Assembly: GCA_039197065.1 (NCBI GenBank)
Contig: JBCCUL010000033.1
Location: 1-64,000 of the forward strand
DNA length: 64,000 nucleotides
From: JANQPX01 sp039197065
Lineage (GTDB): Bacteria > Pseudomonadota > Alphaproteobacteria > Geminicoccales > Geminicoccaceae
Direction of reading: 5' to 3'
Shown here: positions 35,391 to 45,102 of the stretch, one piece after another
How positions within the stretch are numbered: the first letter of the stretch is position 1
Layout: each line of letters opens with the position of its first letter
The notes under the pieces: model-generated
What the model was told of the DNA's origin: nothing
Databases searched by the model: none
What the model saw: only the letters and a program-made list of their open reading frames with translations
Position numbers and translations under genes: made by a program

Positions 35391-36098
35391 ATGAACCTAT
35401 CTGGCAAGAAAGCGGTCATCTTCGGCGGCACATCGGGCATTGGTCTGGCAACGACAAAGATGCTGGCCGAAGCCGGCGCGACAGTCACGGCCATCAGCCG
35501 CGATCCTGCCAAGGCGGGGCAGTTGCCCGCGAATGCGGCGACCCAATCCTGCGACGTCCTCGACGGGGCCGCTGTCGCGGCGCTGCTGAATGACCTCGCG
35601 CCCTTTGATATTCTGGTAAGCGCCGCGACCGGCGGTAGCCGCGCAATCGGGCCGTTTCTCGAGATGGATATGGACGGCTACAAGGCATCATTCGACAAAC
35701 TCTGGGGCTATGCGAACGTTGTCAGATACGGCGCAGAACATGTGACCGATGGTGGTTCCATCACGCTGGTTTCAGGCGCGCCGGCGCGAAACTGCCGCCC
35801 CGGGCAGATTGCGCTTTCCTCGGTCGGTGGCGCGGTCGAAGCGATGGTGCGGGCGGCTGCCCGCGAAGTGGCACCGCGCATCCGTGTCAACGTTGTGTCA
35901 CCCGGCACGATCGATACGCCCATGGTTCCCGTGCAGGGCGCCGAGCGCGACGCGCTTTACAACAAAATGACCCAGAACAATCTGATCCCGCGCGCCGGCA
36001 CTGCAGACGAAGTCGCCGAGGGTATCTTGTTTGTGATCAAGAACGGTTTCGTCACCGGCACGACTGTGGACGTCGACGGCGGATGGCTGTTGGCCTGA
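35391..36098 (+). CDS. Short-chain dehydrogenase/reductase family protein
   Basis: 235 residues with the SDR cofactor loop GGTSGIG (residues 11-17) and the downstream VVSPGTIDTPM and TVDVDGGW blocks. The usual catalytic Tyr-x3-Lys is absent: the position reads GQIALSSVGGAVEAMVRA, as in a divergent SDR branch that keeps the fold but not the standard proton relay. Its dehydrogenase activity is thus uncertain. Single gene between gaps of about 430 and 360 nt. Confidence 0.85.
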   Translation: MNLSGKKAVIFGGTSGIGLATTKMLAEAGATVTAISRDPAKAGQLPANAATQSCDVLDGAAVAALLNDLAPFDILVSAATGGSRAIGPFLEMDMDGYKASFDKLWGYANVVRYGAEHVTDGGSITLVSGAPARNCRPGQIALSSVGGAVEAMVRAAAREVAPRIRVNVVSPGTIDTPMVPVQGAERDALYNKMTQNNLIPRAGTADEVAEGILFVIKNGFVTGTTVDVDGGWLLA

Positions 36099-36458
36099 CG
36101 TTGTCGCTTAGTCCCGAGGGTGTTTTGCGATGAGATCGCAAGATATTCTGGGCAAGCTTGCGTCCGAAGACTACTGAGACGAGCGCACAGACAGGATCGC
36201 CGACGCACGCTTTGGATGTCTTTCAAGACTGCCATCTAGCCGGCAGGTGCGCCAGCGACGGCAATGCCCAGCAAATGCCGACGCTGCTGCCAGCTCGGGT
36301 GGGTTTCCGGGCCGTGTCAACGTAGCCACGAGGGGCAGCCGATCCTTTGGGATGACTGACATATCGCTTAGCCAGAATCATCTTGACCAGGAGAACGGCC
36401 CCTGCAGATGAATCCGACGATCGCTGGATGACCAGTCGGCTACGGGCAAGGAGATCGA
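36099..36458. other. Gap between the SDR and GST genes
   Basis: 360 nt without a recognisable gene or clear dyad. GGAGATCG lies before the GST start. Confidence 0.5.
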
Positions 36459-37061
36459 ATGTACAAGCTTATCGGTTCCCCTAAGACCAGAGCGCTTCGG
36501 GTTGTTTGGATGCTGGAGGAGTTGGGTCTTGATTACGAGATCGATCCGGCAGGACCGCATAGCGATGCCGTCCTCTCGGCCAATCCATCCGGGAAGGTGC
36601 CAGCTCTCCAAATCGGTGACGATGTCATCATCGACTCCGTCGCCATCTGCCAATATCTCGCCGATAAGCACAACAAACTGACCTACCCGGCCAGTGGTAT
36701 CCAACGCGCGCAGCAGGATAGTTGGACGCACTACCCTCTGGACGACGTCGACTCGATCCTATGGTTCAATGCGAAGAATACTTTCGTCCTGCCGGAAGAG
36801 CTCCGAAGTGAGAAAGCCCGTGAGGCTTGCCGTTTCGAATTCGACAAGTCGATGGTCGTTTTGGAAAAGCGGCTCGGTGATCATGACTATGTCATGGGCG
36901 ACAAATTCACCGTTCCCGATCTTGTGCTGGGCCATTGCGCAGGCTGGGCGGTCAATGGTGCTGGATGGACCATTCCAACAGGACGTGTCGCCGACTACAT
37001 CAATCGTGTGCGATCGCGTCCAGCCTGCGTTCGCGCGCTTGAGATAAGGAATCGATACTGA
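36459..37061 (+). CDS. Glutathione S-transferase family protein
   Basis: 200 residues. Thioredoxin-like N-domain with KLIGSPKTRALRVVWML (catalytic Ser position), the cis-Pro stretch GKVPALQI, and the glutathione-binding IIDSVAICQYLAD; an all-helical C-domain follows with GDKFTVPDLVLGH. Likely detoxification or a glutathione-dependent catabolic step. Followed by 150 nt and convergent with the racemase-like gene. Confidence 0.88.
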   Translation: MYKLIGSPKTRALRVVWMLEELGLDYEIDPAGPHSDAVLSANPSGKVPALQIGDDVIIDSVAICQYLADKHNKLTYPASGIQRAQQDSWTHYPLDDVDSILWFNAKNTFVLPEELRSEKAREACRFEFDKSMVVLEKRLGDHDYVMGDKFTVPDLVLGHCAGWAVNGAGWTIPTGRVADYINRVRSRPACVRALEIRNRY

Positions 37062-37209
37062 CATCCCCCATTTTTGCTGACCGACTCCGCTCCAATGGCC
37101 GCTTTCGAATCCAAGGCGGTGAACGCGGTTGGACGCTAGGCAGTGCCAGGTACGGACCTAGGGCCACTGGGCTAGATCGGGCCAAGGCAGGCATTCTTGG
37201 AACGCGCGA

Positions 37210-37902
37210 TCAGTGGTCGAGGCTCTGACCGTGTCCGTAGATGTTCTGTGCAATGGCATCGACATGGATATCTGCACAATCGGTAAACGCAAACCCGCAG
37301 CTCTGACCTTGAAACGCGATGTTGAGGTCGGTTCCGCCGAGCAGCACGGTCTCGACATTCAGCTTGTCAACAAGATCCGCACCTGCCGAGAAGAAGACGT
37401 CTCTAAGGGCGTCTGTGGGCTGCCCGGTCGTGGCGAGCTGAACATAGGCTTCATGAACACGGTCCAGGGCGTCTCCTTCAGGCGCAAGAACTTCCAAAGC
37501 GCCGAGCTTTCCGTACATGGACGTCGCCATGACCGTCCTGGTTCCGAGCAGGCCCACTCTCTTCATGCCGCTGGCTTCGAGCGAAGCCCTGAGGACTGAC
37601 ATCATGTCGACGACAGGCAACGGCGATAGGCCTTCAAAGACGTCGACGCAAAAATGCCCGGCGATCGAGGTGATCGCGACGCACTCTGCACCGGCGTTCG
37701 CAAGTCTCTCCGTGAGCCTTAGATAGATGGCGCTTTGGGCGTCGTGATCATTCGCAGCGAGATTCGCCAGGAGCGTCGGCGTATCAGCATGGACAATGGT
37801 CAGTTCAAGATCGACACGCGCCTTAGCCGCTCGTTCGATTAGGCCGCGATAGTAGAAATCCGTCGCCGCAGGCCCGATACCGCCAATCAAGCCAATGTGC
37901 AT
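37210..37902 (-). CDS. Asp/Glu racemase-family protein lacking both catalytic cysteines
   Basis: About 230 residues from ATG 37902, chosen because GGAG lies 6 nt before it. Family motifs: HIGLIGGIGPAATDFYYRGL at the start and VGLLGTRTVM. The first active-site position, usually C-N-T-x-H, reads ITSIAGHF, and the second, usually G-C-T-E, reads LLGGTDLNI. With neither Cys it is unlikely to racemise by the two-base mechanism; it may bind ligand only or have a changed activity. 75 nt separate it from the second racemase-family gene, in the same direction. Confidence 0.82.
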   Translation of the reverse strand: MHIGLIGGIGPAATDFYYRGLIERAAKARVDLELTIVHADTPTLLANLAANDHDAQSAIYLRLTERLANAGAECVAITSIAGHFCVDVFEGLSPLPVVDMMSVLRASLEASGMKRVGLLGTRTVMATSMYGKLGALEVLAPEGDALDRVHEAYVQLATTGQPTDALRDVFFSAGADLVDKLNVETVLLGGTDLNIAFQGQSCGFAFTDCADIHVDAIAQNIYGHGQSLDH

Positions 37903-37977
37903 CGTCATCTCCCAGGCCTTTGGGCAGGTCAACAATAGTGAGGAAAGCGTTCTTGAGGGAAAAGGTGAGCGGACGGT

Positions 37978-38667
37978 TCATGCCAAAGCTCGATCCAAAG
38001 CTGAAGAGCAGTGGATCAGCGTTGTATCGAAGACGGGAATCGAGACATTCTTTTGATTAAGTAGCATGCCGACTTCGGTACATCCGAGGATCAGGCAATC
38101 CGCACCGGCTTCGACCAGCCGCTCTGCTATATCGACATAGGCTGCTTCGCTTTCCTCTGATTTGATGTCCTTGCAAAGCTCTTCATAAATGATCCGGTGT
38201 GTTTCTGCACGGTCAGCACCATTGGGGAGAATGACACTCAAACCTGCGGAAAGCAGCCGGTCAGTATAGAATGATTGCTTCATGGTAAAGGCGGTCGCCA
38301 TGAGCCCTGGCGATGTCAAACCTTCCGCAACAATGGCCTCGGCGGTTGCATCGGCGATGTGCACGAGGGGGATGCCGACATCCTCCATCATTGGCTCGGC
38401 GAGCTTGTGCATCGTGTTGGTCGCCAAGACGATCAGATCAGCCCCGCCACGCTCGAGAGCGGCAGCTTCGGCGTTGAGAAACGCGCCCGCTTTCTCCCAC
38501 TCACCTTTGACCTGAAGATCTTCGATAAGGGCAAAGTCGAGGGAGCGGATGAGAAGCTCCGGCGAGTGCAGACCGCCAAGGCGTTGCCGCGTCAGATCGC
38601 ACAGCTCGCGATAATAGATCTGCGTGGAGGCGGCTGACATGCCGCCGAGGATGCCGATTGTCTTCAT
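37978..38667 (-). CDS. Aspartate/glutamate racemase family protein, YgeA type
   Basis: About 229 residues from ATG 38667 (MKTIGILGGMSAASTQIYYREL); an upstream start at 38748 would add 27 unrelated residues. The first catalytic position is Thr in LATNTMH and the second is Cys in LGCTEVGML, the Thr/Cys pair known for the E. coli YgeA broad-specificity amino-acid racemase. It diverges from a LysR gene and precedes the Cys-less paralogue. In a hydantoinase cluster such enzymes may racemise the ring substrate or the amino acid product. Confidence 0.85.
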   Translation of the reverse strand: MKTIGILGGMSAASTQIYYRELCDLTRQRLGGLHSPELLIRSLDFALIEDLQVKGEWEKAGAFLNAEAAALERGGADLIVLATNTMHKLAEPMMEDVGIPLVHIADATAEAIVAEGLTSPGLMATAFTMKQSFYTDRLLSAGLSVILPNGADRAETHRIIYEELCKDIKSEESEAAYVDIAERLVEAGADCLILGCTEVGMLLNQKNVSIPVFDTTLIHCSSALDRALA

Positions 38668-38924
38668 TTGTCGATGCGGGTCCTGCCGATCTGACCAAAG
38701 ACGGAGATGTAGATGTTCGAAGGGCATGAAGCCAGAACTCTGCCGCAAGATCCATTGTCTGCGTCAGTGGCTTGAGGTTTCCGGCGCAATTCCCCAAGAA
38801 GGTTCGTGCGAAGGATGGGCCATGCATAGGGCTCCGCAACTTGGATATGGATCGGGAACATGCGCTCGTTAAGAATTGACAAAGGGCGATTGTCGACCGG
38901 TTGCTGCAAATTCTTGGGGCCAGA

Positions 38925-39878
38925 ATGGATCTGCGTCAACTTCGCTATTTCACGCTTGTTGCGGATCTGAAGAGCCTGGCGCAGGCGTCTGCGCATCTGG
39001 GAATCGCGGCACCCGCTCTGAGCCGGTCGATCGGCGCCCTCGAAGGCGAGCTCAAATGTCCGCTGTTCGAGCGGGACGGTCGGGGCATGCGGTTGACGGC
39101 TGCGGGCGAAATCCTGCATGGCAAGGCCGTCCAGATCCTCCGCGATATCGAGCTCGCGCGCCAGGACGTCATGGCCGAGGGCGAGCATCTCGCTGGTGAT
39201 GTCGGCATTGGCGCCACGCCCTCGGTCATCGGCCTTCTCGGCGCCGACTTCATCAAGCAAAGCCTCGATCGCTTTCCCAAAGTGCGGCCGCGGCCGGCCG
39301 AGGGCTATAGCGGCTATCTGCAGAACTGGGTGCTGACCGGTGTGGTCGATTTCGCGCTGATCAACGGTCAGCCGCCGAGCCATATCCGGTTGCACTGCGA
39401 ACGTCTTGCGGTGGAGCGGCTGTTCGCGATCGAGCGTCCTGCCTCTGCGACTGGAAGCGATGATGCGGTGGCGCTCGATGACTTGCTGGACGCGCCCCTG
39501 CTCCTGCCGTCAGCGCAGAACCCGATCCGGGGTCTGATCGATGAAGCGGCCGAGAGACTTGGTCGAACCGTCTCGACCACGTTGGAGATCGACTCCGCCG
39601 GCCTGCTGAAGACGCTGGCGGCGGACGGGCTGGCCGCGGCCGTTCTGCCTTTTGCCGCCGTGCAGCAGGAGGTCGCCTCAGGCAAGCTCTCGGCAAGGCC
39701 GATCGTCGAGCCCGAGATCACCAGCGATTTGACCCTGATCCATCTGAAAGACCGCCCGCCGTCCAAGGTTGCGGCCGAGCTGATCGGGCTGATCCTCGAT
39801 ATTCTGGAAGACGTTGTTTCGGGCGATGGCCGGCACGGTTTCGTCGAGGTCTGCCGGCCAGAACGCTATCGGCGCTGA
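38925..39878 (+). CDS. LysR-family transcriptional regulator
   Basis: 317 residues from ATG 38925 (MDLRQLRYFTLVAD). N-terminal helix-turn-helix ASAHLGIAAPALSRSIGALEGEL, then the two-part effector-binding domain (LGADFIKQSLDRFPKVRPR, GLIDEAAERLGR). It lies divergently from the two racemase-family genes and 88 nt before hyuA, in an ideal place to control both arms of the hydantoinase cluster in response to a pathway intermediate. Confidence 0.92.
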   Translation: MDLRQLRYFTLVADLKSLAQASAHLGIAAPALSRSIGALEGELKCPLFERDGRGMRLTAAGEILHGKAVQILRDIELARQDVMAEGEHLAGDVGIGATPSVIGLLGADFIKQSLDRFPKVRPRPAEGYSGYLQNWVLTGVVDFALINGQPPSHIRLHCERLAVERLFAIERPASATGSDDAVALDDLLDAPLLLPSAQNPIRGLIDEAAERLGRTVSTTLEIDSAGLLKTLAADGLAAAVLPFAAVQQEVASGKLSARPIVEPEITSDLTLIHLKDRPPSKVAAELIGLILDILEDVVSGDGRHGFVEVCRPERYRR

Positions 39879-39966
39879 ACGCCTGCAATACTGAATTGCC
39901 GAAACGGTAATTCGCCGAGCAATCCGCGCCCGCTATCGTGATCCCGCTGTTTGGGAGAATGATGCG

Positions 39967-42030
39967 ATGCGGATCGGTGCGGATATTGGCGGGACGTTCA
40001 CCGATGTCGTCCTGGTCGACGACCAGACCGGTGGCCTGAAGCTGGGGAAGGTGCTGACCACCCCCGAGCAGCCGGATGATGCGGTCATCGATGGCGTGCG
40101 GGAGGTCGCCGGCGATGTGCGCGCCGAGGTCCGGCATCTCGTCCACGGCACGACGCTCTTCACCAACGCCCTGATCGAGCGCAAGGGTGCGTTGACCGCG
40201 CTCATCACCACCAAGGGCTTTCGCGACGCCGTCGAGATCGGGCGCGAGCATCGTTATGACATGTACGATCTGCGCCTGCGCCGGCCGGAGCCGATCGCGC
40301 GACGCCGGCACCGGTTCGAGATCGCCGAGCGCATCCTGTCCGATGGTTCCGCGCGCGAGGCACCCGATGAGGCCGAGATCCGGGCCCTCGGCAAGACGCT
40401 TCAAAGCCAGGAGATCGAAGCCGTCGCCGTTTGCCTCATGAACGCCTATCTCAACCCCGTGCATGAGCGGATCGTCGGCGAGGTGTTGCGGGGCGAACTG
40501 CCGGACCTGCCGATCACCCTTTCCAGCGATATCGCGCCTGAGATCCGAGAATACGAGCGGACGTCGACGGCGCTTTGCAACGTCTATGTGAAGACGATCG
40601 CCGAGCACTATCTGGGACGGCTGGAGGCGCGCACCAAGGATGTCCTGCAGGACCACGCCCGCCTTTTCGTCATGCAGTCGAATGGTGGATTGCTGACGGC
40701 GGAGCAGGCGATCGAAGCGCCCATCCGGCTGGTTGAATCTGGCCCTGCGGCCGGGGCGCTCGCCGCAGCCCATTACGGAAAGAGCCTCGGGCTTTCGGAT
40801 GTGCTCTCCTTTGACATGGGCGGAACGACGGCGAAGGCCTGCCTGATCATCGACGGCGAGCCGCTGCTCGCGCCCGAATTCGAGGTCGATCGCCAATATC
40901 AGTTCAAGAAAGGCAGCGGCCTTCCGGTCAAGGTGCCGGTGATCGAGATGATCGAGATCGGCACGGGCGGTGGCTCGATTGCGGAAATCGACACGCTCGG
41001 TCGGCTGAAGGTCGGGCCCAAAAGCGCCGGTTCGACGCCAGGCCCGATCTGCTACGGCCAAGGCGGGCTGCTGCCCACAGTGACCGATGCAGATCTGATG
41101 CTCGGCTATCTGAACCCGGATTTCTTTCTGGGCGGCGACATGGCGCTCGACCTGGATGCCGCCGGCGACGCCATTGCCGAACAGGTCGGCGAGCCGCTCG
41201 GGCTGGATCGTCTCGATGCTGCCTTTGGCATTCATCAGCTCGCCAATGAGGCGATGGCCTCGGCGGCGCGCATCCACGCGATCGAGCGTGGGCGCGATAT
41301 CTCGGAGTTTCCGATGTTCGCCTTCGGCGGGGCAGGCCCCGTGCACGCCTATGGTGTGGCGCGCATCCTGAAACTGCCGCAGATTATTTATCCGTTTGGC
41401 GCAGGCGTGATGTCGGCAATCGGTTTTCTGACGGCCCCGCTCGCCTTCGATTTTGTGCGTTCGCATCCGATAAGGCTCGAGACGGCCGATTGGCCGAGCG
41501 TCAATCGCCTGATCTCGGAGATGGAGGACGAAGGTCGCGCCCGGCTCGCCCAGGCCACCAGAGACGCCGACATCACCTTTAGGCGCACGGCCGATATGCG
41601 CTATCGAAAACAGGGCTTCGACATCTCGGTGCCGATCCCGAACGGCGAGCTCGGACCTTCGAGCGTTCCCGGCATCATCGCTGCGTTCGAGCGGATCTAC
41701 GAAACGCTCTACGGCCACACGATCCCGGACACGCCGATCGACGTCATGTCCTGGCGTCTGGTCGCCTCCGGGCCGAAGCCGGAGCTAAGCCTGCCGGTTG
41801 GCGGCGCTGGCGATCGGGACGCGCAAAAGGGCGAACGCCGCATCTATGTGCAGGATCGAGGTTTGATCGACGTGCCGGTCTATGACCGCTATCTGCTGGG
41901 CGCCGGCGACCGGCTGGAAGGTCCGGCGATCGTCGAGGAGCGCGAGTCGACCGTGGTGATCAACGGCCCGGCAACGATCCGCGTCGATCACAACAGAAAC
42001 CTGATCGTCGATCTGGAGCCGGCGCCATGA
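39967..42030 (+). CDS. hyuA: Hydantoinase/5-oxoprolinase family, subunit A (HyuA-like)
   Basis: 687 residues. ATP-binding start IGADIGGTFTDVVLVD, then HLVHGTTLFTNALIERKGA and GFRDAVEIGREHRYDMYDL, then LSFDMGGTTAKACLI and FGGAGPVHAYGVAR, all of the ATP-dependent N-methylhydantoinase A/5-oxoprolinase family. With subunit B it opens a cyclic amide (hydantoin, oxoproline or related) using ATP. It overlaps hyuB by 4 nt. The large opposite-strand open frame here is a codon-bias shadow. Confidence 0.92.
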   Translation: MRIGADIGGTFTDVVLVDDQTGGLKLGKVLTTPEQPDDAVIDGVREVAGDVRAEVRHLVHGTTLFTNALIERKGALTALITTKGFRDAVEIGREHRYDMYDLRLRRPEPIARRRHRFEIAERILSDGSAREAPDEAEIRALGKTLQSQEIEAVAVCLMNAYLNPVHERIVGEVLRGELPDLPITLSSDIAPEIREYERTSTALCNVYVKTIAEHYLGRLEARTKDVLQDHARLFVMQSNGGLLTAEQAIEAPIRLVESGPAAGALAAAHYGKSLGLSDVLSFDMGGTTAKACLIIDGEPLLAPEFEVDRQYQFKKGSGLPVKVPVIEMIEIGTGGGSIAEIDTLGRLKVGPKSAGSTPGPICYGQGGLLPTVTDADLMLGYLNPDFFLGGDMALDLDAAGDAIAEQVGEPLGLDRLDAAFGIHQLANEAMASAARIHAIERGRDISEFPMFAFGGAGPVHAYGVARILKLPQIIYPFGAGVMSAIGFLTAPLAFDFVRSHPIRLETADWPSVNRLISEMEDEGRARLAQATRDADITFRRTADMRYRKQGFDISVPIPNGELGPSSVPGIIAAFERIYETLYGHTIPDTPIDVMSWRLVASGPKPELSLPVGGAGDRDAQKGERRIYVQDRGLIDVPVYDRYLLGAGDRLEGPAIVEERESTVVINGPATIRVDHNRNLIVDLEPAP

Positions 42031-43676
42031 CCATCCCCGACCTCGATCCCATCACGCTCGACATCATGTGGGGACGGATGATCGCCACGGTGAACGAGCA
42101 GGCTGCGGCCCTGATGCGCTCATCCTTCACCTCGATCGTGCGCGATGCCGGCGATCTCTCCGCCTGCGTGTTCGACCGACGCGGACGCATGGTGGCGCAG
42201 GCCGTCACCGGTTCGCCCGGCCACATCAACTCCATGGCCACCGGCATGGCCCATATCGTTAAAGAATTCCCGATCGACACGCTCGAGCCGGGCGATGTGA
42301 TCATCACCAACGATCCCTGGATCACGGTCTCGCAGCTCCACGACATCACCATCGCCACGCCGGTCTTCCACAAAGGCCGCGCCGTGTCGCTTTTCGCCAA
42401 TTGCTGCCATGCGCTGGACATTGGCGGGCGCGGCCTATCGGCGGATGCGCGCTCGATCTTCGAGGAGGGGCTGTTTCTTCCGATTATGAAGCTGCACGAG
42501 GCCGGCAAGCCGGTACAGCCGATCTACAAGATCATCGAGAAAAACGTGCGCACGCCCGATGAGGTCGTCGGCGACATCCACGCCCAGATCATCGCCAATG
42601 AGGTCGGCGGGCGGCAGCTCCAGTCCTTCCTGCAGGAATTCGGCCTCGACGACATCGAAGCTGTCGCGGATGCGATCATCGAGCGCTCCGAACGCGCCAT
42701 GCGAAGCGCGATCGATGCGCTGCCCGACGGTGAGCACAGCTTTGCGCTCACGCTCGATGGCTTTGGTGAACCAATCGACATCAAATCGGCCGTGACGATC
42801 GCCGGCGACGAGATCACGGTCGACTATGACGGCACCTCGCCGATGGTCGATCTCGGCGTCAATGTCGGCTTCAACTACACCGTCGCCTACACGACCTACG
42901 GCGTGAAATGCGCGATCGCGCCGGATGTCCCGAACAATGCCGGCTCCTTCCTGCCGATCCGCACACTCGCTCCCGAGGGTTCCATCCTGAACGCAACGCC
43001 GCCCGCTGCGGTCGCGGGCCGCCATACGGTCGGCCATTTCCTGCCGTCGGCGATCATGGGCGCGTTGAGCGGTATTCTCCCGGACAAGGTGATGGCGCCC
43101 GGTGCGGATAGTTTGTGGAACACGCACATCGCCGGGCATGACGCGCGGGACGATGCCTATTTCTCCTACACCTGGTTTTCGACAGGCGGCACCGGCGCAC
43201 TCAAGGGTCAGGACGGCCTTTCCGCCACCTCCTATCCGAGCGGCGTTGCTGGCGTGCCCGCGGAGATCATCGAAGCCCTGACGCCGCTGGTGGTGCGGAA
43301 GCGCGCCCTTCGGCCCGACTCCGGCGGGGCCGGCGAGCATCGTGGCGGTCTCGGCCAGGTCATGGAGATCGAGGTTCGGACCGAGCGGCCCTATCTGTTC
43401 TCCGGCCTCTATGAGCGCTGCACCCATCCGGCCCCCGGCCTCGATGGCGGCAAGCCGGGCATGACCGGCGCCATCGATACCTCCAACGGCGAGGACCTAA
43501 AACCCAAGATCAGCCGCATGCTGCCATCAGACACCGTCGTCACCCTGCATATCCCAGGCGGCGGCGGCTTCGGTGATCCGATGAAACGCAGCACTGACGC
43601 CATCTGCGAGGACATCAGGGACGGCTACGTGACACCGGACGGTGTCAGGCGCGATTATGGCCTTGAGCCGAGCTGA
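42027..43676 (+). CDS. hyuB: Hydantoinase/5-oxoprolinase family, subunit B (HyuB-like)
   Basis: 549 residues of the hydantoinase B family: LDIMWGRMIATVNEQAAALMRSSFTSIVRDAGD-type start (residues 10-42), then VFDRRGRMVAQAVTGSPGHI, NDPWITVSQLHDITIATP, SGGAGEHRGGLGQVMEIE and HIPGGGGFGDP. Partner of the upstream HyuA with a coupled ATGA overlap. Substrate specificity cannot be inferred; N-methylhydantoin, oxoproline, caprolactam-type lactams and acetophenone-type carboxylase substrates all use this family. Confidence 0.92.
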   Translation: MTIPDLDPITLDIMWGRMIATVNEQAAALMRSSFTSIVRDAGDLSACVFDRRGRMVAQAVTGSPGHINSMATGMAHIVKEFPIDTLEPGDVIITNDPWITVSQLHDITIATPVFHKGRAVSLFANCCHALDIGGRGLSADARSIFEEGLFLPIMKLHEAGKPVQPIYKIIEKNVRTPDEVVGDIHAQIIANEVGGRQLQSFLQEFGLDDIEAVADAIIERSERAMRSAIDALPDGEHSFALTLDGFGEPIDIKSAVTIAGDEITVDYDGTSPMVDLGVNVGFNYTVAYTTYGVKCAIAPDVPNNAGSFLPIRTLAPEGSILNATPPAAVAGRHTVGHFLPSAIMGALSGILPDKVMAPGADSLWNTHIAGHDARDDAYFSYTWFSTGGTGALKGQDGLSATSYPSGVAGVPAEIIEALTPLVVRKRALRPDSGGAGEHRGGLGQVMEIEVRTERPYLFSGLYERCTHPAPGLDGGKPGMTGAIDTSNGEDLKPKISRMLPSDTVVTLHIPGGGGFGDPMKRSTDAICEDIRDGYVTPDGVRRDYGLEPS

Positions 43677-43690
43677 CGAGGAGTGCCGCT

Positions 43691-44059
43691 TTGCCCACCC
43701 AGACCCGCTTCATTCTCATCGCGTCCATGGATGTCGATCCCGCTTATGAGGATCTGTTCAACGAGATCTACGACGGCGAGCATGTGCCGCATCTCTTGAA
43801 GGTTCCGGGCGTTCGCAGCGTAACACGCTACAAAGGTGTGCCCGCCGAGATCGCCATTGCCGACGGCACGCAGCCCTTGCCGCCGGCATCGCCGGTCTAT
43901 ACGGCGATCTATGAGCTCGACAGTCCCGATGTCCTGAAAAGCTCGGCATGGGCGCGCGCCGTCGAGGCGGGGCGCTGGGCCTCGGACGTCCGGCCGCATA
44001 CACGAAACCGCCATCACGCCGTCTACGAAAAAACATTCGCCGCAACCGAGGAGACATGA
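43691..44059 (+). CDS. Small ferredoxin-fold protein, EthD/DUF4286-like
   Basis: 122 residues from a TTG start with GAGGAG 8-9 nt upstream. The sequence FILIASMDVDPAYEDLFNEIYDGEHVPHLLKVPGV (residues 7-41) followed by a Tyr-rich strand and YTAIYELDSPDVLKSSAWARAV is the dimeric alpha-beta barrel pattern of EthD-like proteins, which often serve as small isomerases, monooxygenases or helper proteins in ring catabolism. 14 nt after hyuB, 4 nt before the cupin gene. Confidence 0.7.
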   Translation: MPTQTRFILIASMDVDPAYEDLFNEIYDGEHVPHLLKVPGVRSVTRYKGVPAEIAIADGTQPLPPASPVYTAIYELDSPDVLKSSAWARAVEAGRWASDVRPHTRNRHHAVYEKTFAATEET

Positions 44060-44063
44060 TCCC

Positions 44064-44435
44064 ATGGCCGACCACCCGGAATTCCACAATCTCGATGATG
44101 AGGGCGATGGCATCGTTCGCCAGCTTGCGGATGGGCTCAGCACCCGCATTTTTCCAGGCGACCAGGCCATGATCTCGATCGTGGAGGCGGGGCCGCATGC
44201 CGAGGGCAAGATGCATCAGCACCCGGAGGAACAATGGGGTGTGATGCTCGAAGGCTCGGCGATCCGCGTTCAGGGTGATCAGGAAATTGCCGTCAAGAAG
44301 GGCGACTTCTGGCGCACGCCCGGCAATGTCCCGCACACGCTTCGCGCCGGTCCCGAAGGTTGTCGCGTGCTCGATATTTTTGCTCCACCGCGTGACGAGT
44401 ACAAAAAGCCAGGCTCCGGCTTTGGCGGCGGCTGA
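44064..44435 (+). CDS. Cupin-domain protein
   Basis: 123 residues, a single cupin barrel. Motif 1: GKMHQHPEEQWGVMLEGS with His-x-His and a Glu; motif 2: GDFWRTPGNVPHTLRAG with the distal His. The metal ligands seem complete, so it could be a small metal-dependent isomerase or dioxygenase, or a binding protein. Encoded between the EthD-like and RraA-like genes with 3-4 nt spacing. Confidence 0.85.
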   Translation: MADHPEFHNLDDEGDGIVRQLADGLSTRIFPGDQAMISIVEAGPHAEGKMHQHPEEQWGVMLEGSAIRVQGDQEIAVKKGDFWRTPGNVPHTLRAGPEGCRVLDIFAPPRDEYKKPGSGFGGG

Positions 44436-44438
44436 GCG

Positions 44439-45098
44439 ATGGCCGTTAACTTACACGACGCCCCGTTTCGGCAGCTAGGCACAAGCGAACGCGACGCCTG
44501 GAAAGACGCCGAGGCCGCTGCCGTCTCCGATTGCCTCGAACGCGGCATGGCGATGGATGGCGGCCTGAAGCCTTTGGATCCTGCCATGCGCCTCGTCGGT
44601 CAGGCGCGCACGGTGCGCTGCATGGTCGGCGACAACAGCGCCCTGCACGCCGCCATCACGCTTGCCCGCCCCGGCGAGATCCTGGTGGTCGATGCGGGCG
44701 GCTTTCTTGGTACCGCGGTCTGGGGCGGGTTGATGACGGAAGCCGCCAAGCGGAAAAACATCGCCGGGATCGTCGTCGATGGCGCCGTCCGGGATAGCGC
44801 CGAAATCATCGAGCTTGCGTTCCCTTGCTTTGCCCGGGGCACCGTTCCCGCTGGCCCTCACAAAGGCTTCGGCGGCGCCATCGATGTGCCGATCAGCTGC
44901 GGCGGGATCGCCGTCCATCCGGGCGACCTCATTATCGCCGACGCCGACGGCGTCACCGTCGTTCCGCTGGCGCGCGTCGAGGACACGTTGACTGCCTATC
45001 ACGCACTCAAAGCGAAGGAAGCAAAGGCCCTCGCCGCTCTGGAGGCCGGCGGCACGCTGGCGGACATCTACGGCGTGCCTGAGATCACGAAAGTCTAA
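44439..45098 (+). CDS. RraA/HMG-aldolase family protein
   Basis: 219 residues. The family core VVDAGGFLGTAVWGGLM and IVVDGAVRDSAEI, with the Arg-Asp that binds substrate carboxylate and metal, and the later VHPGDLIIADADGVTVVP are those of RraA-like 4-hydroxy-4-methyl-2-oxoglutarate/4-carboxy-4-hydroxy-2-oxoadipate aldolases and oxaloacetate decarboxylases. In this catabolic context an aldolase or decarboxylase is far more likely than an RNase E inhibitor. 3 nt after the cupin gene, 4 nt before the hydrolase. Confidence 0.85.
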   Translation: MAVNLHDAPFRQLGTSERDAWKDAEAAAVSDCLERGMAMDGGLKPLDPAMRLVGQARTVRCMVGDNSALHAAITLARPGEILVVDAGGFLGTAVWGGLMTEAAKRKNIAGIVVDGAVRDSAEIIELAFPCFARGTVPAGPHKGFGGAIDVPISCGGIAVHPGDLIIADADGVTVVPLARVEDTLTAYHALKAKEAKALAALEAGGTLADIYGVPEITKV

Positions 45099-45102
45099 CG
45101 AT

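Noticed and set aside
39718..41718. 666-residue open frame on the minus strand
   Set aside because: Shadow of hyuA, which has clear family motifs throughout on the plus strand.
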